The notes: generated by a model not told the origin, from the letters alone. Numbered from the stretch's first letter, positions 45,282 through 53,279 are shown. The stretch is 64,000 bases of DNA from Gottfriedia acidiceleris (GCF_004138285.1 NZ_SCFN01000001.1:930001-994000), one strand, 5' to 3'. Made by a program: numbers and translations.

Positions 45282-46796
45282 ATGGAAATTAATAAGATAC
45301 AAGAAGAATTTATTGACTATTTAAAGAAGATCGAAAATTATAATGAAGCAATTAATGTTATGTATTGGGACCTAAGAACTGGAGCTCCTAAAAATGGAGC
45401 TGAGCAAAGATCAAATGTCATTAGTCAACTTTCTGCAGAAGTATTTGAAATGACAACATCAAGTACTATGGAAAACTATTTAAATTTATTAGAAAAAGAA
45501 ATAGGCACTGGGAACTTAAATGAAATCATTGAAAAGTCTGTTAAGGAATGTAGAAAAAATTATGATTTAAACTGTAAAATCCCTAAAAATGAATATGCAG
45601 AGTATGTAAAGCTTTGTTCATTAAGTGAAAATGCTTGGGAAGATGCTAAAAATGAAGGTGACTTTAGTAAGTTCCAACCATATTTAGAAAAAATTGTAGC
45701 AATGAAAAAGCAATTCATTGAATATTGGGGCTACAAAGAAAAGAAATATGATACCTTATTAAGCTTTTATGAGCCTGGTATGAAAACCAGCAAGCTTGAT
45801 GAAGTTTTTGGTAAAGTAAGAGAAAGTCTTGTACCATTAGTAGCGAAAATTTCAAAATCGCAAACTAAACTAATTCGCGAAGAATTGTCACAACCTATCT
45901 CAATTGATCTTCAAAAAGAAGTAAGTGAAGATATACTTGAAAAATTAGGTTATAATTTCGATTCTGGTCGTTTAGATGAAACAGTTCATCCATTTCAGAT
46001 TACTTTAAATCCTGGTGATGTTCGTGTAACAACGAAGTATATAGAAGATAACTTTATGAGTGCGCTTTTTGGAACCATTCACGAATGTGGTCATGCACTT
46101 TATGAGCAAAATTTATCATCGAATTTAATTGGGACACCATTATGTGAAGGTGCATCGATGGGAATTCACGAGTCTCAATCTCTATTCTTTGAAAATATGA
46201 TTGGAAGAAGTAAAGAGTTTTGGGAAACACAGTATGAAAATTTAATTGCGAAAACTGGTGATTATTTTAAAAATTTATCAGTAGAAGAATTTTATAAAGC
46301 AATAAACCATAGTGAGCCTTCGTTAATTCGAATTGAAGCGGACGAATGTACATACCCATTGCATATAATGGTTCGATATGAAATTGAAAAAGAACTGTTT
46401 GATGGTGATTTACAGGTAAAGGATTTGCCAAAAGTATGGAATGATAAAATGGAAGAATACTTAGGAATTGTTCCATCAAACGATAAAGAAGGTGTTCTTC
46501 AAGATGTTCACTGGGCAGGTGGAGATTTTGGTTATTTTCCTTCGTATGCTTTAGGTGCAATGTACGCAGCGCAGTTTAAGCATAAAATGAAACAGGATTT
46601 AAGCGATTATGAAACGATCTTAAAAAGCGGCGAGATTCATCAAATTGTTAATTGGCTAACACTTAATATTCATCAATATGGAAAACTAAAAGAACCGAAA
46701 GAACTTTTAGTAGATGTTACAGGTGAAGATTTAAATGTTAAATACTTTATTGAGTACTTAGAAAATAAATACTCAAAATTGTATAATTTAGCATAA
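45282..46796 (+). CDS. ypwA: M32-family metallocarboxypeptidase, copy 1
   Basis: A 504-residue carboxypeptidase of family M32 (thermostable carboxypeptidase 1/YpwA type), which removes C-terminal residues from peptides. The zinc site HECGH is at residues 267-271, with GTIHECGHALYEQN around it; other family signatures are HPFQITLNPGDVRVTTKY near 238, HESQSLFFEN near 298 and the ending YFIEYLENKYSKLYNL. It is a cytosolic enzyme. GAGGGGT precedes the ATG. A second copy lies at 49678. Copy 1 has the place nearest ypvA, as ypwA does in B. subtilis. Confidence 0.9.
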   Translation: MEINKIQEEFIDYLKKIENYNEAINVMYWDLRTGAPKNGAEQRSNVISQLSAEVFEMTTSSTMENYLNLLEKEIGTGNLNEIIEKSVKECRKNYDLNCKIPKNEYAEYVKLCSLSENAWEDAKNEGDFSKFQPYLEKIVAMKKQFIEYWGYKEKKYDTLLSFYEPGMKTSKLDEVFGKVRESLVPLVAKISKSQTKLIREELSQPISIDLQKEVSEDILEKLGYNFDSGRLDETVHPFQITLNPGDVRVTTKYIEDNFMSALFGTIHECGHALYEQNLSSNLIGTPLCEGASMGIHESQSLFFENMIGRSKEFWETQYENLIAKTGDYFKNLSVEEFYKAINHSEPSLIRIEADECTYPLHIMVRYEIEKELFDGDLQVKDLPKVWNDKMEEYLGIVPSNDKEGVLQDVHWAGGDFGYFPSYALGAMYAAQFKHKMKQDLSDYETILKSGEIHQIVNWLTLNIHQYGKLKEPKELLVDVTGEDLNVKYFIEYLENKYSKLYNLA

Positions 46797-46921
46797 TCTA
46801 ATTCGTGTGGACGGAGGTTGTTAACAACCTCCCCATACTCATCATTCAAGCAAACATTAATAAATGATTAATTCCCAGTTATTATTTTTTAAGTTTTTTT
46901 AATAAGTTCAAAGAATAGACA

Positions 46922-46984
46922 TATTTAGATATTTAAAAAATTACTTTTTTATAGTATAGTAGATAAAAATGAAAGCGTGTTCAC
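46922..46984 (+). repeat. Promoter-type direct repeat, copy 1
   Basis: About 63 bases, recurring 145 bases further on. The shared core is TTTTTTATAGTAT, then ATAAAAATGAAAGCGTGTTC and A. TATAGT would be a -10 and TGAAAGCGTGTTCA (46970-46983) is one base away from a CcpA cre site. No reading frame follows this copy, although an AAAAGGGG ribosome-binding-like sequence does (47015). Confidence 0.6.
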
Positions 46985-47068
46985 AGTTGCTTAATAAGAA
47001 GAGTTGAATTTAAAAAGGGGAAATACTGAAGATTTAAATTAACCGAAATTAAATTCAAAAAATATTCA

Positions 47069-47129
47069 CATTTAGAAAGACTTAAGATATTTTTTTATAG
47101 TATTATAAATAAAAATGAAAGCGTGTTCA
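47069..47129 (+). repeat. Promoter-type direct repeat, copy 2
   Basis: Second copy of the element at 46922. TATTAT or TATAGT can serve as the -10, and TGAAAGCGTGTTCA lies at 47116-47129. This copy directly precedes the gene at 47157. Confidence 0.6.
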
Positions 47130-47156
47130 TACTTTTTTGAAAAGGAGGTAATTTGA

Positions 47157-47360
47157 ATGTTTTTTAGGACAGCCAGATATTTAGAACGAAATATTGAAGA
47201 AAAACGAATCAAGTTGCAAGAAGCTCAAAATCAAAATAATGACAATCATCAAGAAGTAGTAAAGATTCGTCATCAGTTGGACACTGATTTAAGAGAACTA
47301 CAGAAATTGTTGAAAACGGTTGCAGGAAAACAATCGAAAATTAACATTAAACCAATATGA
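47157..47360 (+). CDS. Hypothetical coiled-coil protein, 67 residues
   Basis: Not assigned to a family. The product is very hydrophilic, with heptad-like spacing over most of its length (FFRTARYLERNIEEKRIKLQ at the start, RHQLDTDLRELQKLLKTVAG near the end), so a coiled coil is likely. AAAAGGAGG is seven bases before the ATG, which makes translation likely. It lies behind a duplicated promoter element with cre-like sites and ends at a strong terminator, so it is a single-gene unit. Confidence 0.65.
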   Translation: MFFRTARYLERNIEEKRIKLQEAQNQNNDNHQEVVKIRHQLDTDLRELQKLLKTVAGKQSKINIKPI

Positions 47361-47369
47361 AAAAATAGT

Positions 47370-47409
47370 AATAAGACCACAAATTATTTTTTTGTGGTCT
47401 TATTTTTTT
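47370..47409 (+). terminator. Terminator after the coiled-coil gene
   Basis: AATAAGACCACAAA pairs with TTTGTGGTCTTATT, 14 pairs, then TTTTT. The 490 bases after it (to 47898) show no gene. Confidence 0.9.
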
Positions 47410-47898
47410 CGTAGTAGAAAGCTATTCGTAAAAAGAATTTGATAACAAATAGCTAAATTTTTTTTTTATTAATAAGTTTTAAAATTCTTTGATGAAAAAT
47501 ATTATTTATAGATTCTATAATAAAGTTTGTTAGAACAAGGGTAGTTAGTACATCAGAAGGAAGTTCATTAATTGTATAATGAATTAATATTAAGATTAAC
47601 AAAATAATTATTTTAACTATTCTTGAAATGAAAAATTCTTATTTTTTATTGAATAAACAGCATTCAAAAAATCACAGTTTTGAGACGATTTAAGAAGTCG
47701 AGAAGTTTATCGTTTGTATGTCAACTGACCTCAAAAAAATATTATACGATTTGTAGTGATAAATGCTAACTATGCTGCTTGTATAAAAAAATTAAAACAA
47801 ATAGTTAAAAATCACTAATCAAAAACGAAATTACCTAAGTATAATAGAGTATATCGATTAATATCCATTTTTTATAAAAATGTGGAATGAGGTTCTAG

Positions 47899-48360
47899 AT
47901 GGATTTCGAACTGGCAAGTCGTATTAGAAGATTGTTTGCAGCTTGGATCGATGGCTCATTAAATCTTTTATTTTCTAAACTGGGGTTACTAATACTTGGG
48001 TTAGAAAGTAAAGACATTTTAGATTTATTTATGTTTAGTAGTAAGCAACTGTTTCTATATTCAATTTGGTCGTTATTATTTATTTTCCTTTTTTACGTCA
48101 TAGTACCTACTTATATTTGGAACGGACAAACAATAGGAAAAAGATTATTAAGTATTATGGTTGTAAGGGATACAGAAGACTTAGTTGATTTCAAAACAAT
48201 GACATTACGCTCGATATTTGCTTTTAGTTGTCAGCTATATTTGCCAATATTTATTGAAGTAATCGGAATTTTGTATCTAATTGATCTATTTTTTATCTTC
48301 CGAAAAGATCGGAAAACATTGCATGATTTAATCGCTAAAACGAAAGTTGTTTATTATTAA
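47899..48360 (+). CDS. RDD-family membrane protein
   Basis: A 153-residue protein with three membrane helices. The signature that names the family is RRLFAAWIDGSLN near residue 11 (R and D), with GQTIGKRLLSIMVVRD near residue 77 and a C-terminal RKDRKTLHDLIAKTKVVY, also typical. Some RDD proteins act in ion or osmolyte transport; no substrate can be given. GAGGTTCTAG lies upstream of the ATG. Confidence 0.85.
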   Translation: MDFELASRIRRLFAAWIDGSLNLLFSKLGLLILGLESKDILDLFMFSSKQLFLYSIWSLLFIFLFYVIVPTYIWNGQTIGKRLLSIMVVRDTEDLVDFKTMTLRSIFAFSCQLYLPIFIEVIGILYLIDLFFIFRKDRKTLHDLIAKTKVVYY

Positions 48361-48372
48361 TAAAGCACTAAA

Positions 48373-48413
48373 AAATACCCTTTAAAGCTATTTTCAAGCT
48401 TTAAAGGGTATTT
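48373..48413. terminator. 17-pair bidirectional terminator
   Basis: AAATACCCTTTAAAGCT pairs perfectly with AGCTTTAAAGGGTATTT around ATTTTCA; between the convergent RDD and SRPBCC genes. Confidence 0.9.
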
Positions 48414-48424
48414 ATATATTTATC

Positions 48425-48943
48425 TTATATTGAAGTTTTAGCTAAATATTCATCTAGTTGGTCAAAAGTACCAGTAAAGCCTTGTTGCATTGAATCTTTA
48501 TTTGCAATAAATGCTGCAACTTCTTCATCAGTAGCATTGATTGGAAAACCTTTTAATGTGATAGTTGTTTTACCGTCATTTTCTTCTAAAGTTAATGTAT
48601 TTTGAATTTCCAATGGCCAAACTTCAAAGAATGGAGCGCGAACCATATTCCCTTCTTGATCAGAAAATGAATTAACAAATACAATTTTCTCAGGTTCAAT
48701 AATTTCACCGAAAACGAATAATCCCCACATTACGAATCCTTCTGGTGATTCCATTTTATAGTGGAATTTACCTCCTGGTTTAAATTCTAACGTTGCTACA
48801 TCCATTTCAAAACCTTTTGGACCCCACCAGTTTTTAAGATGTTCTGCTTCTGACCAAACCTTGAATACTAATTCACGTGGCGCATCAACAACCCTTGTTA
48901 AAACTAATCCTTTTTCATCTACATTAAACGTATTTTTACTCAT
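48425..48943 (-). CDS. SRPBCC (AHSA1-like) domain protein
   Basis: A 172-residue protein of the AHSA1/START-like fold: LVLTRVVDAPRELVFKVWSE at residue 13, then HLKNWWGPKGFEMDVATLEFKPGGKFHYKM, typical of the group usually encoded next to an ArsR regulator. The cavity probably binds a hydrophobic small molecule; ligand unknown. ATG at 48943 is preceded by GGAGGAATTAATA. It is the last gene of the minus-strand ArsR cassette; the gene that preceded it is reduced to a fragment. Confidence 0.85.
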   Translation of the reverse strand: MSKNTFNVDEKGLVLTRVVDAPRELVFKVWSEAEHLKNWWGPKGFEMDVATLEFKPGGKFHYKMESPEGFVMWGLFVFGEIIEPEKIVFVNSFSDQEGNMVRAPFFEVWPLEIQNTLTLEENDGKTTITLKGFPINATDEEVAAFIANKDSMQQGFTGTFDQLDEYLAKTSI

Positions 48944-48957
48944 TATTAATTCCTCCA

Positions 48958-49052
48958 TTTATATTATATTTTTCTAAATAATCTGCTAGGCGGCTTAATG
49001 TCTGTTTTCCACCTTCAATAGCGCCGTATTCTTCTACAACTTTATTGCGCTT
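48958..49052 (-). pseudogene. Remnant of a second SRPBCC gene
   Basis: Read on the minus strand, about 33 codons are open and encode EKRNKVVEEYGAIEGGKQTL and SRLADYLEKYN, which is the C-terminal helix of AHSA1/SRPBCC proteins (EYGAxEGGxQTLxRLAxYL). The body of the gene is missing. Just upstream lies AAAGGAGAAGT, apparently its old ribosome-binding site, then a poly-T stretch. An internal deletion is the simplest explanation. No start codon gives a useful product. Confidence 0.7.
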
Positions 49053-49132
49053 TTCAAAAAAATAAAACTAGGTACTTCTCCTTTCATTAATAGTTAATAC
49101 TAATCAAATTGTGTGCTTTGAATAAGCTATGA

Positions 49133-49444
49133 TTATTTGCCTTGTAATTTTTTTAAATAATCGTCCAATTGATCGAATCTCTGTTCCCAGACGTGTCGGA
49201 ATGACTTAATCCACGAATCAATTTCTTTTAGCGGCTGGGGTCTTAGTTTATAAATTCTTTTATTGGCGATTGGTTGAACTTCGACAAGCCCAGCTTCACT
49301 TAGAACGCGAAGATGTTTTGAAACCTGTGGTTGCTTAAGTCCTAAGCTTTCAGCAATTTCACCGACTGATAGAGGACCGTCACGTAAGAGTTCGACAATC
49401 TGTAACCGGTTCGGCTCTGCAAGAGCAATTAAAGTCAAATTCAT
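49133..49444 (-). CDS. ArsR-family transcription regulator
   Basis: A 103-residue winged-helix repressor: MNLTLIALAEPNRLQIVELL, then GEIAESLGLKQPQVSKHLRV, an arginine- and aromatic-rich beta hairpin, and a C-terminal helix with WEQRFDQLDDYL. No CxC metal site, as in the ArsR branch that is paired with SRPBCC genes. I take the ATG at 49444. The frame continues upstream for 68 codons, but the segment does not look like the family and it contains the promoter. The mRNA may be leaderless. Confidence 0.88.
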   Translation of the reverse strand: MNLTLIALAEPNRLQIVELLRDGPLSVGEIAESLGLKQPQVSKHLRVLSEAGLVEVQPIANKRIYKLRPQPLKEIDSWIKSFRHVWEQRFDQLDDYLKKLQGK

Positions 49445-49450
49445 AAATTG

Positions 49451-49490
49451 AATATACCTAAAGAGGAATATTCCTGTCAAGGAATATTCA
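49451..49490 (-). promoter_or_regulatory. arsR promoter with paired palindromic operators
   Basis: On the minus strand, TTGACA (49480-49475), an 18-base spacer and TATATT (49456-49451). GGAATATTCC, a perfect palindrome, fills part of the spacer (49465-49474); its near copy GGAATATTCA (49481-49490) lies just upstream of the -35. The centres are 16 bases apart. The start of transcription would be close to 49444, the A of the ATG. Confidence 0.65.
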
Positions 49491-49677
49491 GGATGCAAAT
49501 TTTGTGTTGATCTAAAAAATGGTTCAAAGACTTGAGTAGTATTTACGAAGTGATTAGACAATATCCATTTTGTCGAGAAATATTGTTTAAAAAAAAGATA
49601 ATTCCTCTTAATCCGTATATTTTTTATGATACTATTTAGCTGACTCAAAAATTTGATTTTAAAAGGTGGGTGTTTTG

Positions 49678-51207
49678 ATGAGCCTAAAAGATTATGAGGC
49701 TTCGTTTTTAGAGTATGTTAGAAAAATGTTAAACATTGAAGAAGCAATTAGTGTTTTATATTGGGATCTTCGAACAGGTGCACCTAAAAATGCTGTTAGT
49801 CAGCGTTCAAATGTAATTAGTCAATTATCAGCCGATGTTTTTAAAATGAGTACTTCAAAAGATATGGCTCACTATTTAATTACAATGGAAGAAGCCATTA
49901 GTGCAGGTAAATGTTCATTAGAAGTTGAAAAAACTGTAAAATACTTAAGAAAGCAATACGATCGAAATACGAAAATACCAGTTGATGAGTTTGAAGCCTT
50001 TGTTAAATGCCAAGCAATTTCTGAAAGTGTTTGGGCAGAAGCGAAGGAAGAAAATAATTTCGCTAAATTTGAACCTTATTTAACTGAAATAATTGAGTAT
50101 AAACGTAAATTCGTTGAATATTTAGGATATAAAGACTGTAAATATGATACATATTTAGATCAATATGAACCTGGAATGACTGTAAATAAACTGGACGAAG
50201 TATTTTCAGAAGTTAGAAAAAAATTAGTACCGATTGTTAAAGCTGTATCGACTAGTGGGAAAAACTTTGAAAAAGAAGAGATGAAAGCATTCGTTTCGAT
50301 GCAAAAACAAAAAGAAATATGTGAACAACTATTATCTTCTCTTGGTTATAATTTTGATGCCGGAAGATTAGATCCTACTCCACATCCTTTTGCTACTTCT
50401 CTTAATTTAGGTGATGTTCGAGTAACAACGAAATATCATGAAAATAATTTTGAAAAAGCCATTTTTAGTACAATTCATGAATGTGGTCATGCACTATATG
50501 AGCAAAACATATCCAAAGATTTAGAAGGTTTACCGATCGCTCAAGGAGCGTCCTTAGGTATTCATGAATCTCAGTCACTTTTATATGAAAAGATTATTGG
50601 TCAAAGCTATGAATTCTGGAAATCAAATTATCCAAAGTTAAAAGAGCAACTTAATGGAGTGTTAGATAATGTTACTTTAGATGAATTTTATAAAGTGATA
50701 AATAATAGTAAGCCTTCATTTATTCGTATTGAAGCTGATGAATTAACTTATCCTTTACACGTAATGATTCGTTATGAAATTGAAAAGGATTTATTAGACA
50801 GCAAAATTCAAGTTACTGATCTTCCTTCAATTTGGAATCAAAAAATGGAGGAGTATCTAGGGATAATTCCTGAAACTGATCGAGAAGGTGTTTTACAGGA
50901 CGTACATTGGTCAATGGGGCATTTTGGATACTTTCCAACTTATGCATTAGGTGCAATGTATGCTGCCCAAATTAAAGCAACAATGGAAACAGAATTACCA
51001 AATTTTAATGAATTAGTTGAAACGAATGATTTTCAAACAATTCTTGATTGGTTAAAAGTGAATATTCATCAATATGGTGCAATGAAGGAACCGCAACAAA
51101 TTTTGAAAGATGTTACTGGTGAAGAATTAAATGTGAAATATTTTGTTGATTATTTAGAATCAAAATATACAAAATTGTATGAGTTGGAAGAAGTAAATAA
51201 ATCATAA
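49678..51207 (+). CDS. M32-family metallocarboxypeptidase, copy 2
   Basis: A 509-residue paralogue of the enzyme at 45282, similar over its whole length (VLYWDLRTGAPKNAVSQRSN matches VMYWDLRTGAPKNGAEQRSN). HECGH is again at residues 267-271. Both copies keep the zinc ligands and the HESQSL and LRxxxHxxIRxExD-type blocks, so both should be active. AAAAGGTGGG lies upstream of the ATG at 49678. The two copies are 2.9 kb apart with unrelated genes between. Divergent from arsR. Confidence 0.9.
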   Translation: MSLKDYEASFLEYVRKMLNIEEAISVLYWDLRTGAPKNAVSQRSNVISQLSADVFKMSTSKDMAHYLITMEEAISAGKCSLEVEKTVKYLRKQYDRNTKIPVDEFEAFVKCQAISESVWAEAKEENNFAKFEPYLTEIIEYKRKFVEYLGYKDCKYDTYLDQYEPGMTVNKLDEVFSEVRKKLVPIVKAVSTSGKNFEKEEMKAFVSMQKQKEICEQLLSSLGYNFDAGRLDPTPHPFATSLNLGDVRVTTKYHENNFEKAIFSTIHECGHALYEQNISKDLEGLPIAQGASLGIHESQSLLYEKIIGQSYEFWKSNYPKLKEQLNGVLDNVTLDEFYKVINNSKPSFIRIEADELTYPLHVMIRYEIEKDLLDSKIQVTDLPSIWNQKMEEYLGIIPETDREGVLQDVHWSMGHFGYFPTYALGAMYAAQIKATMETELPNFNELVETNDFQTILDWLKVNIHQYGAMKEPQQILKDVTGEELNVKYFVDYLESKYTKLYELEEVNKS

Positions 51208-51328
51208 TAGTGAATTAGAAGGGTTTATTTTTAGAATCGTTTTAATGGAAATAATTGCGAATGTAGATTTGAGTAAAATGAGATATACTAAAACTGCACA
51301 ACAGAAAGAAAACTCCTTTGAAACGCTT

Positions 51329-51387
51329 AGACAATTCTTATTATTTGTTCATGGTCCATGAATGAATAGTGAATTGTCTTTTTTTGT
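51329..51387 (+). terminator. Terminator after the second M32 gene
   Basis: AGACAATTC (51329-51337) pairs with GAATTGTCT (51371-51379); an inner TTCATGG/CCATGAA stem fills the loop; TTTTT follows. The 290-base gap shows no gene. Confidence 0.75.
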
Positions 51388-51501
51388 TTAAAAATTTTGT
51401 TGCTAAAGTGTCATTTTATTTCCACTCCAGGATTTTTCATATATTAAAGAATAATTTTCCAATTTTATACAAAAAGTAAGGACTATAAGGAGTGGGAAAT
51501 T

Positions 51502-52593
51502 ATGCCTTTAATTTTATCTGTTGGGAAAGCTGTACCAAAATATAAAATCGATCAGGAAAATGTAGTACCTTTTATTCGAGATCTTTTTTTGAAAAGATAC
51601 CCTTCAATCGATCGCTTATTATCTGTATTTCAAAATGGTGAGATTCAAAGTCGATATATTTCTAAAGAGCTTTCTTGGTATAGTGAAGAGCATAGCTTTG
51701 AGCAAAAAAATCAGGCTTACACTGAAATCTCGATTGAATTATCAATAGAAGCTATTAAAAATTGTTTGACAAGTAATGAATTTTTATCTTCAGAAGTTCA
51801 ATATGAAAACATTGATGGAATTATTTTTGTCTCTTCAACTGGTATTTCCACCCCTACAATTGATGCTCATATAGCAAATATCCTGCCATTTAATTCTTCA
51901 ATTAAAAGAATACCTATATGGGGCTTAGGATGTGCAGGTGGTGCTAGTGGTATTTCTAGAGCATTTGATTATTGTAAAGCCCATCCAAAGTCAAATATTT
52001 TACTAGTTGCAGTTGAATTATGCAGTTTAACATTTCAAAAAGAAGATCTTTCCAAAAGTAATATAATAGGAACTTCATTATTTGCTGATGGAGCAGCAGC
52101 GGTTCTAGTTATTGGCGATGAGAGTGATTTGAAAAATCGAACGATACATAAATCTTTACCGTCAATTGAACAAACTAATTCAACTCTAATGCCAAATTCA
52201 CTAGACGTAATGGGATGGGATGTTCGGAATGATGGTTTATTTGTCATTTTTTCAAGAGATATACCATCGATCGTTAAAAGTTGGTTACAACCAATTGTTT
52301 CAAATTTTTTAATGGAAAATGAACTAACAATAAGAGATATAACTCACTTCATTGCTCATCCTGGTGGGAAAAAAGTATTGGATGCATATATCGAATCTTT
52401 AGATCTTTCCGAAGCGAATATCGGAATTTCCTTAAATATTTTAAAATCATATGGAAATATGTCATCTTGTACTGTTTTATTTGTGTTATGTGAGTTTATG
52501 AAGTTAGGAAAAACGAATGAGTACGGTCTTCTTTGTGCTTTAGGACCAGGATTTAGTTCAGAGTTATCATTGTTAAAGTGGGTAGAATGCTAA
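51502..52593 (+). CDS. bpsA: Type III polyketide synthase BpsA
   Basis: A 363-residue chalcone-synthase-fold enzyme that extends fatty acyl-CoA with malonyl-CoA to make alkylpyrones, as shown for B. subtilis BpsA. The catalytic triad is visible: Cys144 in GLGCAGGASG, His286 in IAHPGGKKV, Asn319 in YGNMSSC. Also present is SLFADGAAAVLV. AAGGAGTGGGAAATT precedes the ATG. The stop overlaps the start of bpsB (TAATG). Confidence 0.92.
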   Translation: MPLILSVGKAVPKYKIDQENVVPFIRDLFLKRYPSIDRLLSVFQNGEIQSRYISKELSWYSEEHSFEQKNQAYTEISIELSIEAIKNCLTSNEFLSSEVQYENIDGIIFVSSTGISTPTIDAHIANILPFNSSIKRIPIWGLGCAGGASGISRAFDYCKAHPKSNILLVAVELCSLTFQKEDLSKSNIIGTSLFADGAAAVLVIGDESDLKNRTIHKSLPSIEQTNSTLMPNSLDVMGWDVRNDGLFVIFSRDIPSIVKSWLQPIVSNFLMENELTIRDITHFIAHPGGKKVLDAYIESLDLSEANIGISLNILKSYGNMSSCTVLFVLCEFMKLGKTNEYGLLCALGPGFSSELSLLKWVEC

Positions 52594-53096
52594 TGTTAAA
52601 GATTATTTTTTTATTCATCATCATACAAAGAGTGATTGAGCTAGGTATAGCAAAGAATAATGAAAAAAAATTAAAGATGCGGGGTGCACTTGAATTTGGC
52701 CAAGAGCATTATAAATTTTTTATCATCTTACATAGCATGTTTTTTATTTCAATTCTAATTGAGAATTATTTCATTCAATATATAGAAAATGGATTTTTTA
52801 CATTTCTCCTAATCGTTTTTATCATATTACAATTAGCAAGGGTATGGGTTATTTCAACGTTAGGGGAAAGATGGAATACAAAAATTATTATTTTACCTAA
52901 TGAAAGATTAGTAAAACGTGGGTTTTATAAATATATCAAGCATCCAAATTACATAATCGTTACAATTGAATTATTAGTAATACCAATTATGTTTCATGCG
53001 TATATTACAACTGTAATCTTTTCTGTTTGTAATTTAATTTTATTAAAAGTAAGAATCCGAGAGGAAAATAAAGCGCTTTTACAATCAATCGAATAG
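52593..53096 (+). CDS. bpsB: Alkylpyrone methyltransferase BpsB (YpbQ)
   Basis: An integral membrane protein of 167 residues in the isoprenylcysteine carboxyl methyltransferase family, which in B. subtilis methylates BpsA products. Four or so helices; the SAM-binding signature RWNTKIIILPNERLVKRGFYKYIKHPNY near residue 90-118 (RHPNY motif here KHPNY) is clear. The ATG at 52593 overlaps the bpsA stop; upstream in-frame starts at 52578 and 52587 lie within bpsA. The bpsA-bpsB-dynA order is that of B. subtilis. Confidence 0.9.
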   Translation: MLKIIFLFIIIQRVIELGIAKNNEKKLKMRGALEFGQEHYKFFIILHSMFFISILIENYFIQYIENGFFTFLLIVFIILQLARVWVISTLGERWNTKIIILPNERLVKRGFYKYIKHPNYIIVTIELLVIPIMFHAYITTVIFSVCNLILLKVRIREENKALLQSIE

Positions 53097-53099
53097 TTA

Positions 53100-53128
53100 T
53101 TGACAAATGGAAAATAACTGATTATGAT
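53100..53128 (+). promoter_or_regulatory. Sigma-A promoter of the micropeptide unit
   Basis: TTGACA at 53100-53105, a 17-base spacer and TATGAT at 53123-53128: near consensus. Start of transcription near 53135. Confidence 0.75.
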
Positions 53129-53133
53129 TAATG

Positions 53134-53153
53134 TAGAATGAAAATCATTATCA
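53134..53153 (+). promoter_or_regulatory. Fur box
   Basis: TGAAAATCATTATCA at 53139-53153 matches the 7-1-7 Fur box TGATAATnATTATCA at all but one position. Over the 19-base form (53134-53152) 16 positions agree. It covers the predicted transcription start, where a bound repressor would block. Confidence 0.7.
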
Positions 53154-53175
53154 ACTTCGAAAGGTTGTGCGTCAA

Positions 53176-53256
53176 ATGGTTCTTGGATTTGTGTCAGCTA
53201 CAATTCTTTTATACTTTTTATTAACTAAATATGTACTTAAACAAGTTCAAAACTAG
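53176..53256 (+). CDS. Fur-box-controlled membrane micropeptide, 26 residues
   Basis: Frame from ATG 53176 to TAG 53254: MVLGFVSATILLYFLLTKYV then LKQVQN. It is one membrane span (about residues 2-18) with a basic tail (two lysines), no acidic residue and no cysteine. AAAGG lies 11 bases upstream; an in-frame GTG at 53167 would add three residues. The unit has its own near-consensus promoter, a Fur box over the start site and a terminator whose stem contains the stop codon, so it looks like a complete single-gene unit. No named family is recognised. Confidence 0.6.
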   Translation: MVLGFVSATILLYFLLTKYVLKQVQN

Positions 53257-53279
53257 GTGATGTTACCTAGTTTTTTTTA
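53249..53279 (+). terminator. Terminator of the micropeptide unit
   Basis: AAAACTAGGT pairs with ACCTAGTTTT around GATGTT, then four more T. The stop codon TAG is within the left arm. Confidence 0.85.

Noticed and set aside
46813-46832. Perfect 20-base palindrome GGAGGTTGTTAACAACCTCC after the first M32 gene as a terminator
   Set aside because: No T run follows; it may end or protect the transcript, but I could not support a terminator call.
49445-49648. N-terminal extension of the ArsR frame by 68 codons
   Set aside because: The segment contains the promoter and operators, has no likeness to the family, and the ATG at 49444 aligns with usual ArsR starts.
45282-51207. Genomic island boundaries around the accessory stretch
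   Set aside because: No integrase, tRNA, transposase, target duplication or clear base-composition shift was seen.
51208-51501. Possible small gene or RNA before bpsA
   Set aside because: Only a terminator hairpin is seen; no frame with a ribosome-binding site.
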